64,000 nt of DNA. Source: Bicyclus anynana. Its lineage: Eukaryota > Arthropoda > Insecta > Lepidoptera > Nymphalidae. Each line of letters starts with the position of its first letter. Position 1 is the stretch's first letter. The notes beneath the pieces are model-generated. The model saw only the letters and a list, made by a program, of their open reading frames with translations, was not told where the DNA came from and made no database searches. Where the stretch lies: NCBI RefSeq assembly GCF_947172395.1, contig NC_069094.1, positions 4,300,501-4,364,500 on the forward strand, given 5' to 3'. Positions 40,753 to 51,775 of the stretch are shown one piece after another. A program made the translations under genes and the position numbers.

Positions 40753-40762
40753 GTCGGATAGT

Positions 40763-41457
40763 AGAAAATATAACTGTTTCCGTATATAATTCAACAACGA
40801 AGTAATAAACCTATGTAACGGGATACCGAAGCCTTAAAGGGCGCACAATTTCAGTTCAAACGAAAAGTACAATAAACATTCTACAAAGAAATATATTTTC
40901 AGTAGCGTACATATGAAACGTAAGGAGGAAGGCATTACGGGTAAAGGTTTGTTTACATGATCCGTGTATGTTTCAACACAAAAGAATAACTCAAGTAAGT
41001 AGAACGTTTTTGTTTGACAACGGTCCTTTAGGCCAGAAGATTAAGGCCAATGCATACCTACCTGTCGAGCGAAACAGAGACTTTTAACAAAATATATATT
41101 TGGGATATCTTGTTTTTTAATATGTTCCCGTTCATGTGCGTGCTCCATTTTAGAACGTAGTAGAACGTGTTTCTTGTAAGCCCTATAGGTCCTACGCAAA
41201 CCTAAAGAAGAGCGACGCAAATATGTTTAATAACAGAGCTGCAGCAATATTAGAGCGATGTGACATTGCTCATTTTTATGGCAACTTCGTTGTTAGTAAT
41301 CCCATAGAAATAGAGTTAAAATTCCAATAAAACTTGTAATAGGTGAATATTACATCGACGAGTATAAAATAGAGGAATCACATTATTTATTTTTCGAAAT
41401 CGAACTTTATAACAAAGACAATGCTAGGGCGAACCTGTGGTCTCGGTATTTCACACT
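40763..41457. other. No recognised feature
   Basis: Unique, AT-rich, no ORF of 60 codons. Confidence 0.35.
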
Positions 41458-41676
41458 TCACACTAATATTATAAAGGCGAAAGTTTTTGTGTGTGTAAGT
41501 GTGTTTGTTACTCCTTTACGCCGCAACTACTGAACCAATTTGTCTGAAATCTGTAATGCAAATAGATTTTACCCTGGATCAACACATAGGATACTTTTTA
41601 TCCCAAAAATTGATGGTTCCTCTGGGTTTTATGAAAATCACTATTTCACGCGAACGGAGTCGCGGGCGTCCGCTAG
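41458..41676 (+). mobile_element. Hel-B Helitron-like element
   Basis: 5' CACACTAATATTATAAAGGC; 3' CGCGAACGGAGTCGCGGGCG then TCCGCTAG|T. A short version (219 bp) without G-rich minisatellite, with TTACTCCTTTACGCCGCAAC inside. Confidence 0.75.
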
Positions 41677-41697
41677 TTTAACAGAGTCAAAACATCA

Positions 41698-41765
41698 CCC
41701 TGAGCCCGCCAACACACATTAGAGTAACGCGGTGATAATAAGCTCCAATCTGACTAATGCTCGCC
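41698..41765 (+). mobile_element. R-tail fragment
   Basis: CCTGAGCCCGCCAACACACA, GTAACGCGGTGATAATAAGC. Confidence 0.4.
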
Positions 41766-42329
41766 ACTCACCATGCAATAAGTTCATGAGTCCGCAGAAC
41801 AACGGCAAGACATCCGATAAATCTGCAGGCACGTGAAGTTATTGAATGGTGAGTGGCCAGCATTACCAACTTGATAAAATTAGCCATTCTCTGACAGTAT
41901 TTACGCGTGCTAGTATGAGGATATTATCTTACTTCTGTCTGTAGACAACTGTATCGAAACAAAATTACATTATTGAAGGATGGACAATTTGACTGTCTAT
42001 AAATAGGTTTGCTTTATTATTCAAATGGGGACGCAAATTAAATATTTATAGAGTACGGGGCGCGTAATCCACTTCCAAAACATGCCCTTTTCAGATTCAA
42101 TACAATGAATCGGATCTTTTCTTTGCCACTATCCGCTTCGAAGGACCAATTCAAATACGCGTGATATTCCGTCCCTTTTAAAGGACAAAGCTTGACGCGT
42201 GACAAACAGGACAGCTTTTACATGTCCAGATGTCATTTGATTTCTCCAATGGCCTTTTCAAATTACAATTCATTGTCATAATTTTAAATTCGTAGGTAGT
42301 TTACTCATAAATTCGAAATTGAGTTTATT
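41766..42329. other. No recognised feature
   Basis: GCTCGCCACTCACCATGCAATAAGTTCA and TGAAGTTATTGAATGGTGAGTGGC form an inverted repeat around 41760-41865. No ORF. Confidence 0.4.
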
Positions 42330-42490
42330 CATACTTTGACAGATAAACCGCCAAACCGATTTTAAAAATTATTTCACTAGTGGAAAGCTACATTATCAGT
42401 GCGTAACGTAAGCAATACACATTACACATTTTATTCCCGTATACCCACGGGAACGAGAATAACGCAGGTGATCCGCGGGGCGGCCGCTAG
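42330..42490 (+). mobile_element. Helitron-like element, 5' end decayed
   Basis: AACCGATTTTAAAAATTATT, GTGGAAAGCTACATTATC, ACGGGAACGAGAATAACG, ending GGGGCGGCCGCTAG|T at 42490. Confidence 0.6.
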
Positions 42491-43039
42491 TCAAAGATAC
42501 CCTGCTTTTCTGTTGGTGTCAGTGAAAGTTAAAACCATAGATTTATAACACTTAGATAGTGTGTAGTTGCATGATTCGTATGTCGTTTCATGTGCCCCGA
42601 AATGGGAGCCCTTGAGGCATTGCTACGCTACGATAAGTACGCTTATATGCGGGTAAGCGAATGTGGCTCTTACGCTCACATAGTCACAGGAGTGAAAAAT
42701 TGTTAATTGTTGCGGGTCTATAGGTTTTATTAGTCTAAGGTTAAAACATAAAACAGTTTTTCTGGTTACTCAATCAAGGTTAAAATTAGGTACTATTACT
42801 ATAGATTGTAGTTTGATGTAGCTACCTTTTATCCCTATATTCCCACAGGAATATGATGTACGCGGGTGAAACTAGATTTTGATCTAGGCAAGAAAAATTC
42901 CCCCAAGGTATGTTGCTCTGTGTAACCGTGTTAAAACCCCCCAACCTATATCTAGATGAAATTTCCTCATTAATATAAATTAATCAAGCCCAATAATAAG
43001 ATAGCTATTGTGACTCTAAAAGTTCATTGCCTGTCGGGG
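42491..43039. other. Spacer with a Hel-A 3' remnant
   Basis: 42828-42874 keeps TTATCCCTATATTCCCACAG and TACGCGGGTGAAACTAG. The remainder is unclassified. Confidence 0.4.
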
Positions 43040-43219
43040 GCTCGTACGATTTTCGAAAGTTCCCCTCGATTTCTCCAGACATGATGAAAATGGGAACACT
43101 TCAGGATACTCTTTCGAACAAAAAAAGAATTATTCAAATTGGTCCTTCGAGTAATCAGGAAACATACATACAAAAAAACGTACACTCGAATTGAGAACCT
43201 CCTTCTTTTGAAGTCGGTT
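43040..43219 (-). mobile_element. MITE-2, left half
   Basis: Minus strand from AACCGACTTCAAAAGAAGG to ATCGAGGGGAACTTTCGAAA and CGTACGAGC. The right half is absent. Confidence 0.65.
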
Positions 43220-43221
43220 AA

Positions 43222-43312
43222 AAATGCACACAACTGAAAAGTTGGCGGTGCATGTCCCGGACCGGATTCGAACCCACCCTCCGGAATCGGAGACAGAGGT
43301 CATTTCCACTGC
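43222..43312 (-). mobile_element. SINE-A head fragment
   Basis: Minus strand: AGTGGAAATGACCTCTGTC, GGGTTCGAATCCGG, CACCGCCAACTTTTCAG. Joined directly to the MITE-2 terminus. Confidence 0.65.
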
Positions 43313-43920
43313 TCACAATACGTATACTTAGTGTATAATAATATATTAATAATGAATGTCAGAAAATGTAATATTAAACATGTTAACGTGAACTCAGTGG
43401 CAGACATGTCGGGCGCGGTGAAACATGATTTTATTATGAAACTCGCAGTTCGCTCGGTTCATTAAACTAAGTTCTTTGTAGCCCAGTTAAAGTGCAGTAA
43501 AAACACTTCCCACATAAAAGTGCCGCGGACGATGTTGGCAACCCGCGGCTTGATGAGATGTTTAACGGATAGGCTAAGAGCCTATAATTTGTTCACTAAA
43601 AACAAACTAATCTATTGTTTTTTAATAAGTAATTTATGCAAGAAAGCGAAAAGAACGAGTAATTTTAATTTTTTAAATTCACGTCCACCATACAACAAAC
43701 TACGGAAAGATTACTTGCGTTACTGAAGAATATAAAATAAAAAAACAAAAACTTAATAATCTAAAACAACATTTATCCAATGACCACTAAAATCTACCCG
43801 GTCACAAAAATGTAAATTTTAACTTTCAAATAAGTGAAATGTAAATTCTTTTTCAAACAATAAATATCTTAAACCACAAATTATTTTAATCACCAACAAG
43901 TTACGTTATTTAACAATGTA
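43313..43920. other. No recognised feature
   Basis: A 68-codon frame (43520-43726) rich in Lys/Asn has no recognised motif. AT-rich. Confidence 0.35.
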
Positions 43921-44033
43921 GTTTAATTAAGACTGGCCCTTAAGACACGGGCTTATTTGGTTTAAGGGCCAGGACGTCATTTAAAATTTGTGTACTGAGT
44001 TTTTTCAAATAAACTATTCTTATTCTTATTCTT
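43921..44033 (+). mobile_element. Retroposon 3' end with TTCTTA tail
   Basis: Contains an exact 10-bp hairpin, TGGCCCTTAA (43934-43943) with TTAAGGGCCA (43962-43971), then AATAAACTATTC and a (TTCTTA)n tail. This layout suits a LINE 3' end. Confidence 0.5.
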
Positions 44034-44035
44034 AA

Positions 44036-44478
44036 TTTGGAAACGGATTATTTAACGTACAATTGTCGTTGTAGGGTAGTAGTTGATCACGGTCGATGCC
44101 TGACATAAAATAAGTAGAATTTTCCCAAATATTCTTGAAAGGAGAAGTTCATTTGAAGTGAAATATATAAAAATTGAATTCAAGTATGTCTACTGTCGAG
44201 TTTACTTTATCAAGTTTCCGATTTAAGCTCGCAATAAGGACGTCGTTGTCTCTACCGATAGACATAAATTGCTGAATATTTTCTCGTAGAAAATCCTGCC
44301 GACAAAATTTTTGTGCCATTCATAATTATGGGTCAACCAAACCTGTATTTTTCGTTACGTCACCTTGAACTTTTTTATTACGATTTATTACGTATTATAC
44401 ACCGTTTTATGGAGTTTTTTTTAAAGATTTTTAATATTGCAATATGAATTCTAACCTCCTGCCAGTATGCCAGTATTA
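44036..44478. other. No recognised feature
   Basis: Unique, AT-rich. A 77-codon minus frame overlaps the neighbouring SINE and is not a gene. Confidence 0.35.
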
Positions 44479-44662
44479 ACATCGTTCGTTCGTTCGTTAT
44501 CAACCCATATTCCTTCCTAACGATGTTTTCTTTCACCATTTTATTTAATTTCTTAAAATACACACAACTGAATAGTTGGAGGTGCACGCCCCAGACCGGA
44601 TTCGAACCCACACCCTCCGGAATCGGAGGCAGAGGTCATATCCACTGGGCTATCACGGCTAG
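44479..44662 (-). mobile_element. SINE-A with internal deletion, next to a CGTT run
   Basis: Head to body are intact (TAGCCCAGTGGATATGACC, GGGTTCGAATCCGG), then the central and 3' parts are lost and only AATATGGGTTGATAACG remains. A (CGTT)4 run lies at 44481-44497. Confidence 0.75.
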
Positions 44663-44833
44663 TATTGACATACGGATGCCAAACTTGGATATACACGGCC
44701 AAAGCAAAATGAAGTAACATATATATTTAAGTTTATTTAACCAAATGTAACTATATTACTAACATAAATCACAGCGGACACTGTAAATGTATGCAAGAAA
44801 TAAAAGGCTTTTTATTTTTTATTTTATTTTATA

Positions 44834-45370
44834 CTAGCGGACGCCCGCGACTTCGTCCGCGTAAAAATTGATGTAAACTTCTCTATCTCTACCTTACCCT
44901 GCTCGTAAGCCTACCCAACCTTACCCTACCCTACCCTATCCCTACCTTACTCCTACCCTACCGCTAACGCTAACCCTTCCCTCCCCCCAACTTACCCTAC
45001 CCTAACCCTACCCGTAACCTATCCTACCCTACCCCTAATCTACCCCTACCCTACCCCTACCTTACTCCTACCCTACCGCTAACCCTAACCCTTCCCTACC
45101 CATATCTTATCCCTACCCTAACCCTACCCTACCCGTACCCTACCTCTACCCTACCCTACCCCTATCCTTCTCCTCCCCTACCCTATACGTTCCATATCCT
45201 TCCCCTACCTCTACCTTGCCCCTACCCTACACTACCCCTACCTTATCCGTACCCTACCCTACCCTACACTTTCCCTAAATTACCCCTACCCTACCTCTAT
45301 CCTACCCCTTCCCTACCTCTATCCTATCCCTACCCTCAGCAAAATTGGTCCAGCCTTTTGTGCGTGGTGC
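44834..45370 (-). mobile_element. Hel-B element with about 450 bp of CCTACCC minisatellite
   Basis: Minus-strand 3' end CGCGGACGAAGTCGCGGGCG then TCCGCTAG at 44834, A to its left. From 44885 to about 45335 the plus strand is a degenerate array of CCTACCCCTACCCTA-like units with few interruptions. The 5' side keeps only CAAAAGGCTGGACCAATTTT. This is the largest such array in the window. Confidence 0.75.
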
Positions 45371-45403
45371 AATGACTAAAAGACTATAATTTCCCAAGCG
45401 ACT

Positions 45404-45594
45404 TCTATGCTAATACTATAAAGAGGTAAAGTTTGTGTGGTTGTCGGGGGTAATCTCTGGATCTACTGGACCGATTTGGAAAATTATTTTACCAATAGAA
45501 AGCTACATTATTTGCGAGTGTCATAGGCTATGTTTGGTCCTCATATTCATACGGGAACGGGAACCACGTAATTGAAACCGCGGGGCGTCATATA
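45404..45594 (+). mobile_element. Helitron-like element (Hel-A related)
   Basis: TCTATGCTAATACTATAAAG to TTGAAACCGCGGGGCGTCAT then ATAG. It stands about 35 bp from the opposite-strand Hel-B element. Confidence 0.65.
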
Positions 45595-45989
45595 GCGGCA
45601 TTTCTGCGACTTTCAGAAATTTTGTATTATCTCCGAAACTATATAACTAATTAACATACTGTAAAGGGCAAATCTTATCTCTATAATATCCTTGTGATTA
45701 TTAAATCATATATTTTGATAAGGATTTAAGTTTAGTTGTGTAAATAATGACGTAAACCTTAGTTTAAAATTTAAATAATTTATTAAAGTACTAAAGGTAC
45801 TATATCTGCTAAAATATAAAAGATAGATATATGGTGTCGCGGACTTTTTTGTAGAACTTTTAAAGGTTCAAAAAGCCTCCATACATTTATTTCAGTTATA
45901 CGCAATGGTTGAGGCAGCGCATGCGAATAAGTAAGTTTTTCGGTCCGACCTGTAAGAGAAAACCCGCGATATCTCAGTAGTTATATATG

Positions 45990-46162
45990 ATAGAAATATA
46001 AAATATAGCCTATAGCACTCCCCGATAACGTAGCAATCTACTGGTGAAAGAATTTTTAAAATCGGTCCAGTAGTTCCGAAGATTACCCCATTTCAAAAAA
46101 TTGTTACAAACTTACAAACTTACAAACTTACAAACTTTACCTCTTTATAATATTAGTATAGA
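45990..46162 (-). mobile_element. Helitron fragment with TTTGTAAG run
   Basis: Minus strand begins TCTATACTAATATTATAAAG; four CTTACAAA copies follow (46107-46137). The 3' end is missing. Confidence 0.65.
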
Positions 46163-46743
46163 AGTATAGATATAGATATAGATATAGATATTATACATAT
46201 AGCTTAGCTTCGCTTAGCTGCAATGACACATGGTTAGCAAAGATGCAGCTTACAGTGAAACTAGCATTGGATATACTTATTCACATCGATCGTAGATTTA
46301 TATCGATGCCTATTCACTATTGAGTTAAAGACATTCAATATTCATGTATAGGTTTCAGGGAAAACGGAGGCTTTCCATAACGTATTTACAAATCATAACA
46401 TAGGAAGATTTTTTGAAATTCAGATTATTCGTACTAATATCCGTATGAATATGTAAAATTTCATAAAATAAATAGTTTACCTGCTCTTAGTGTAAAGTTT
46501 TATAAAGTAACTAACGATAGATATACGGTGGAAACTTTAGGAACATATTATGTTGGGGAAGGCTTTACCTAAGGAACTTTGCTCGTAAACAGTTTGCAAG
46601 ACCTGCTGTACTATTACAACTTATATCATACACAAAGTCATGGCTAAATAAATAGTTTGAGATACAAAACATTTATTAAACAGTCGACAAGTTTTACCTT
46701 TTAGCATACCCGACAGACTATACTGGAAAAGGTTATTTTCTGG
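46163..46743. other. Spacer with ATAGAT microsatellite
   Basis: (ATAGAT)n at 46164-46190, then AT-rich unique sequence. Confidence 0.4.
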
Positions 46744-46905
46744 TATGGTATTTCCTCACGATGTTTTCCTTCACCGTTTGAGACACGTGATATTTAATTT
46801 ATTAAAATGTACACTACCGAAAAGTTGGAGGTCTATGCCCCGGACCGGATTCGAAACCACACCCTCCGGAATCGAAAGCAGATGTCATATCCACTGGGCT
46901 ATCAA
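46744..46905 (-). mobile_element. SINE-A, 3'-truncated
   Basis: Minus strand TAGCCCAGTGGATATGAC, a damaged box B (GTTTCGAATCC), the body to CATCGTGAGGAAATACC. Confidence 0.7.
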
Positions 46906-47221
46906 TATTGTTGGATATATACAACAATATTCACTTATAAGCGGAAAGGTTTAGATATTCGTGATGGACTGAATAAATGAAAAAAACCGACTTAAAAGTG
47001 GCACACATGTTTTGCCTGTATTAACACAGGATACTTTTTATCCCCGTCAGTCAATTCACGCTAATCCACGTCTGTATCAAACGGATTTTCAGAATTTAAT
47101 TTATAGTGAGTGTTTATCATAATAATAAAGCAGACAAACTAACGAGAATATTGTCAGAGTACTTTTTAACTTAAAGGTATGGTTTTCTTCTATTAACGTG
47201 GCTTGATACATGTTGCAAACG
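46906..47221. other. No recognised feature
   Basis: 46980-47050 has words of Hel-B type (GTATTAACACAGGATAC, TTTTTATCCCCG) but no terminus. Confidence 0.35.
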
Positions 47222-47371
47222 GTTGGTTTTAATTCGTTTGCAATACTTCTGATGGTCCGCGCGTGCCGGGAGGGGGTAGCGATCCCCGCTCGCACGACTT
47301 CAGATCCGCGCAGTCCTTTCCCCCCGTCGCCCGCAAATCATGGGGCTGTCATCAACGAATTTGCCAAGCTA
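47222..47371. mobile_element. MITE-3, left end decayed
   Basis: GC-rich core (CGCGCAGTCCTTTCCCCCCG, TCGCCCGC) and right terminus AACGAATTTGCCAAGCTA match 13774-13911. The left side keeps only TAATTCGTTTGCAATACT. Confidence 0.65.
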
Positions 47372-47897
47372 CAAAAACCACGTGGCTTTTTAATTTTTTT
47401 TTTGTTAAGATTTAACCACATCCAAAAGAGATGTTTACTCGAACATCGGTTTTTTTCATTACTTTTGTAGAAAATGTTCTCTTGAGAAATATTTTTACAA
47501 AGTACAATAACAACTTACAATACACAAAACTGAATAAAAGATACGTATAAGAAAACGGTAAGAAACCATTTTAATAATGAGATTATTGTCTGGAATTCTA
47601 TGAAGGTCAAAAGGGAATGGTATACATTAATAAATCATTTAAGAATACACGGGAGTATTTGTATAATAGTAATGAAAAAAATATTTTTGTTTCTTATTCC
47701 CTACAAACAATAAATTTGGCTAGAGATTAGAAATGGAACAAAAGACGTTTTCACAAAAATGTTTTCCGAATTCCTACAAAGGAATCTTTTGTTTGTGTAT
47801 TTGTTATACGTACTATTTTACAATTAGCCAACAAAATGATCGTAGCCGCAAAAATAACAACGATAGGAATTCACATTATACAAAAAAAATCGTATTC
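47372..47897. other. No recognised feature
   Basis: AT-rich. A 97-codon frame at 47733-48026 runs into the MITE-8 end and is not a credible gene. Confidence 0.35.
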
Positions 47898-47975
47898 ATA
47901 TACAGGGTCCTCGGGAGTACTTCCCATAACTCTAGGGTTTTAATCTTTAAAGAAAATTATTTAAAAAAAAGTGTG
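47898..47975 (+). mobile_element. MITE-8 end, extra copy
   Basis: TATACAGGGTCCTCGGGAGT, CTTCCCATAACTC and beyond repeat the left end at 48166 in the same orientation. Confidence 0.55.
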
Positions 47976-48165
47976 TATCAGCTCCGACGCACGAATGGCG
48001 TTTACTCTTTCAGATTGACTATCTAAATAGGTGTATGTTGCCCCATACACTATGTACGTCTCAATACCAACTCCTGAAAAGTGAAAGGTGCGCAGAATAG
48101 GTTGCGCACAAAAAACATCATTTGTTCATCGAATTTTACTGCCCATATTTTTTCATACCGGTGGC

Positions 48166-48554
48166 TATACAGGATGCTCGAGAGTATTTCCCATAGCTCT
48201 GGGGTTATATTCTTTACCAAAAATTAATTAAAAATGTTCAAGGAACAAGTATTCTAAAATTCATATTTTCGGGGTAAATAATATTTCTTTTGTAAATAGG
48301 TCTTAAAATGTGTTCCTTAAACGCATCCTTTTAACTAAGACGTAGGCAAGTTTGACACATTTTAAAATGCAAGGATAGATAAAGGCGTGTGTTACATGGA
48401 TAGTCGGAATTATTTGAATTAATTTGTATGAAAATAGTGTATATACAAAAGTTTTTATATTTAGTTAAAAAAAATTAGTTATTCAGTTCGGCTCCTAAAA
48501 GTGGACTCGTCAACACCTTGAAGTTATGGGAAATACTCCTGAGCACCCTGTATA
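48166..48554. mobile_element. MITE-8, 389 bp
   Basis: TATACAGGATGCTCGAGAGT (48166) and its inverted partner ACTCCTGAGCACCCTGTATA (ending 48554) form termini of about 31 bp. TA at both borders. Non-coding core. Confidence 0.65.
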
Positions 48555-48749
48555 TGAAAAATCGATTCTTATGGAGTAAACTCCAAAAATTCTAAGGAAG
48601 ATGTGTTCTAAAGAATATTTCAGAACGTTTTATACGTTGGTGCTTTCAACTCACTATTACATACAAAGGTAAATCGTTTTCCGGGAACAGATGAACTGAT
48701 CATTACTATCATACATCAATAGAGTACATGATCATCATATAGTTCATCA

Positions 48750-48952
48750 TCTATACTAATATTATAAAGCTAAAGAGTTTGTTTGTTTGTTTGTTTGATT
48801 GAACGCGCTAATCTCAGGATCTACGGGTCGATTTGAAAAATTCTTTCAGTGTTAGATAGCCCATTTATCGAGGAAGGCTATAGGCTATATATTATCCCCA
48901 TATTCCTACGGGAACGGGAACCACGCGGGTGAAACCGCGCGGCGTCAGCTAG
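48750..48952 (+). mobile_element. Hel-A Helitron-like element, reference copy
   Basis: 203 bp. It begins TCTATACTAATATTATAAAG and ends GGCGTCAGCTAG. The flanking bases are A (48749) and T (48953), so the insertion site is A|T without duplication, and a CGCGG-GTGAAA-CCGCG hairpin lies about 10 nt before the CTAG end. TC start, CTRR end, hairpin and A|T target are Helitron hallmarks. The interior (ATTGAACGCGCTAATCTCAG, TTCAGTGTTAGATAGCCC, TAGGCTATATATTATCCCC) is shared by at least ten copies in the window. It contains no Rep/helicase, so it depends on an autonomous partner elsewhere. Confidence 0.9.
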
Positions 48953-49236
48953 TTATATAATTATATAATAGAAGATCATGTTCTCTATTGATAAAGACCA
49001 TCAACACAATTAGACAACGTTGACAAACCAGAACTTTGGACGAACTAAGAGCGCATAATTTTCCCATTTAGTTGATGCGAGACACGATGGAGGCACGGCG
49101 GAGGCATCGGCGCTAAAGCCTCTCTAAATTACCCTTAACGCAATAAGAAAATGTTCTCAAAAAACTCTACCTTGAACTAAAAGTAAACTATAAGAATAAC
49201 TTGATCTATAATTCTATCTACGAGTGTTTTAGATTT

Positions 49237-49375
49237 TTTTTTATTCGTTACAAATTAGCCCTTAATTTTATCCTACTCCTGACAAATTAGCCCGCTTTTA
49301 TCTTAGATTGCATCATCACTTACCATCAGATGAGATTGTAGTTAAGGGCTAAGTTGTAAAGAATTAAAAAATGTG
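49237..49375. mobile_element. SINE-B 3' ends in inverted arrangement
   Basis: 49245-49267 (−) reads TTAAGGGCTAATTTGTAA. 49268-49375 (+) reads from CTCCTGACAAATTAGCCCG to GGGCTAAGTTGTAAAGAATT. The ends pair as an inverted repeat. Confidence 0.6.
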
Positions 49376-49721
49376 ATAATATTTTTTTTACACGATACAT
49401 ATTCTATTTTTTTTATCAAGAAATAAAGGTGCGAGAAATGTGTATGAAAATACGTTGTTAAGCTCTTAAAAATATTAGGCAGGTGAGGCAAACCTTTCTG
49501 AGTACATAAGTGGCGTCATTACGCACTAGAGACAACAGACACTGAGGGTGTCGCTCGACTCGTTCTTGACCCCTGGCTGTTTACTTACTAAACACGGACG
49601 TAGGCTTTGAGGGAAAAGAGCATTATTTAAAATTCGACTGTAATATTTAGCATTTTTATTATTTGTAGTAGTTTTGTTGATTATACTTTATAATAATACC
49701 TACTAGCTAATGCCTGTCCTG
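49376..49721. other. No recognised feature
   Basis: AT-rich with one GC patch (AGGGTGTCGCTCGACTCG). No ORF. Confidence 0.35.
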
Positions 49722-49831
49722 TCACGTGATAGCCCATAACCTCTGCCTTCGATTCGGAGGGCTTAGGTTCGAATCCGGTCCGGGGCATGCACCTCTAACT
49801 ATTCAGTTATGTGCATTTTAAGAAATAAATA
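49722..49831 (+). mobile_element. SINE-A, 3'-truncated
   Basis: GTGATAGCCCATAACCTCTG, AGGTTCGAATCCGG, GCATTTTAAGAAATAAATAT; stops in the body. Confidence 0.7.
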
Positions 49832-50224
49832 TACAGTTGGGAAGTTGGTATCGTTATCTTACCTCAGAGAGTACGTAAAGCCGTTGTTCTTGGTTAAGAT
49901 ACCAGTCTTACTTACAAGAAAAGTACAAGGTTCGACAGCCCTCTATTTCAATTAATTGAAAGAAAAAATATTATTCACGCTTAAAAAAAATCTTAGTAAA
50001 TAAACATGCAGTTTCAATTTACTGGATCGAATATGACATGCAGCCTGTAGGTATTTTAAAATACATTCGTCATTATAAAATTTAAATGGCACAGAATAAA
50101 CTGTACAAATTCATTTACAAAGTTTACTGTACCATTTAAACAGGATTTAAAACCGTTCGTACAAAAACCTATATTCCGACGCGTAAAATATACTGTAGAT
50201 AAAATTGGAGAGTTAAAAACTTAT
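49832..50224. other. No recognised feature
   Basis: AAACTGTACAAATTCATTTA and AGTTTACTGTACCATTTAAA are short related words. No ORF. Confidence 0.35.
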
Positions 50225-50790
50225 AGACTACAAGCCCTTGAACAAAAATTACATGTGAAATGAACAAACATGAATAACGCTTAGAAGGCTGTTACTATAT
50301 CAGAAAATAACTCTGAGCACTGTGCCGTCATTTCTGAGCGGTACACGAGTGAAGAGTAAGGCTTTTGCGACCCTTATATTTCGATTCCTGCGCTGGAAAT
50401 ATGTACGGCATTTACGGGTAAAGTATCTGTATATGTGTACAAAAGGAATTGCACAAATACCGTATAGTAATAAATGACCTATTTTGCTTCTGCAATTGTC
50501 GAAGAATTAAAATTTGTTCTGACTTCCGGCACCACCATTTTAGTACAGCACTAGGATTTTTGACATTTGTTTTTAATCATCTTTAACACTACAACAAAGC
50601 CGTACATTAATAATTAGTCGTAATTTATCATTTGTACCTAAGAAACTCCATTCACTCACGTACATACCATTGACCGCTCAGAAATGTCGGCATAGTGCTC
50701 AGAGTTATTTTCTGATATAGTAACAGCCTTCTAAGCGTTATTCACGTTAGTTCATTTCAAAGGTAATTTTTGTCCAAGGGCTTGTAGTCT
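50225..50790. mobile_element. MITE-9, 566 bp with 118-bp inverted arms
   Basis: Arms 50225-50342 and 50673-50790 agree at 111 of 118 positions by my count (AGACTACAAGCCCTTG at each outer end). The 330-bp centre is unrelated to other sequence here and has no ORF. No obvious target duplication. The class is unknown; a foldback or MITE-type DNA element is likely. Confidence 0.8.
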
Positions 50791-51046
50791 TTAAATGCAT
50801 ATAAATAAATGAATGTTTGGGTTAAAGTTGTTTGTACATTTAATTTGTTGGCTGCGAAAATCAATGTTTAATTCGCCATTATGCATATATTATACCTACA
50901 ATTATTTAGTTCGCTGGACATTCAAAGGATTACAGGCTGTGTGGATGCTTAATTACGTAATGTGGTCGTCAGTCACGCCCCGCGTATTGACAACAGGGAC
51001 TAAATACTGCCTAATTGTGTATGGCTATAATATAATCATCATTTCA
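50791..51046. other. No recognised feature
   Basis: A 95-codon frame (50813-51100) runs into the Helitron cluster. Its start MFGLKLFVHLICWLRKSMF is hydrophobic but without further support. Confidence 0.3.
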
Positions 51047-51711
51047 TCTATACTAATACTAGCGGACGCCCTGCGACTACGTCCACTTTTAGACCTCTGA
51101 GAACTAAGAACGGATATCTACTATAAACTACCTCTCTGCCAAATTTTATTTTTGTACATCCAATTGAGATTTCATGATGAATGACCTTTCACATTTATAT
51201 ATTAAGACTAGCTGACGCCGCGTGGTTTCACCCGCTTGGTTCCCATTTTCGTAGGAATTTCCAAATTAAGCCTATAGACTTCCTCGATAAATGGGCTACC
51301 TAACATTGAAACAATTTTTCAAAACTGACCAGTAGTTCCTGAGATTAGCGGTTCAATCAAATAAACAAACTCTTCAGCTTTATAATATTAGTGTAGATTA
51401 TAAAGAGATATAGTTTGTGGTGTTGTAGAGGATCTCTGGATCTACTGAACCGATTTCGAAAATTCTTTTATTACTAGAAATCCATATTATTTATGAGTGT
51501 AATAGGCTATATTTTATTCTCACGGGAACGGGACCTACGCGAGTGAAACTGCGAGGAGTCTTTTAAAATATTATAAAGAGGTAAAGTTTGTGGTATTGTA
51601 GGGGTAGGTAATCTCTGGCTACTAAACTGATTTTGGAAATTATTTTACCACTAAAAAGCACTGTTCTGTGAGTGTTAAACATTATACTTTATGTCCGTAT
51701 TCGCCAGTTTA
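51047..51711. mobile_element. Cluster of five Helitron pieces
   Basis: 51047-51057 (+) is a bare start TCTATACTAAT. 51058-51207 (−) is Hel-C ending CTAG at 51059. 51208-51397 (−) is a full Hel-A. 51390-51560 (+) is a Hel-A related copy ending GCGAGGAGTC. 51567-51711 (+) is another, 3'-truncated one. Several junctions are A/T, as for Helitrons inserting next to or into each other. Confidence 0.7.
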
Positions 51712-51775
51712 GAGTGTTCGAAGGCACGGGAGTGTAACACTACCAACTTTCCAATTCCGAGCTGGAAACGCGTCA

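Noticed and set aside
44885..45335. Telomeric repeat
   Set aside because: Units are CCTACCC-like and degenerate, not the insect CCTAA unit, and lie inside a Helitron.
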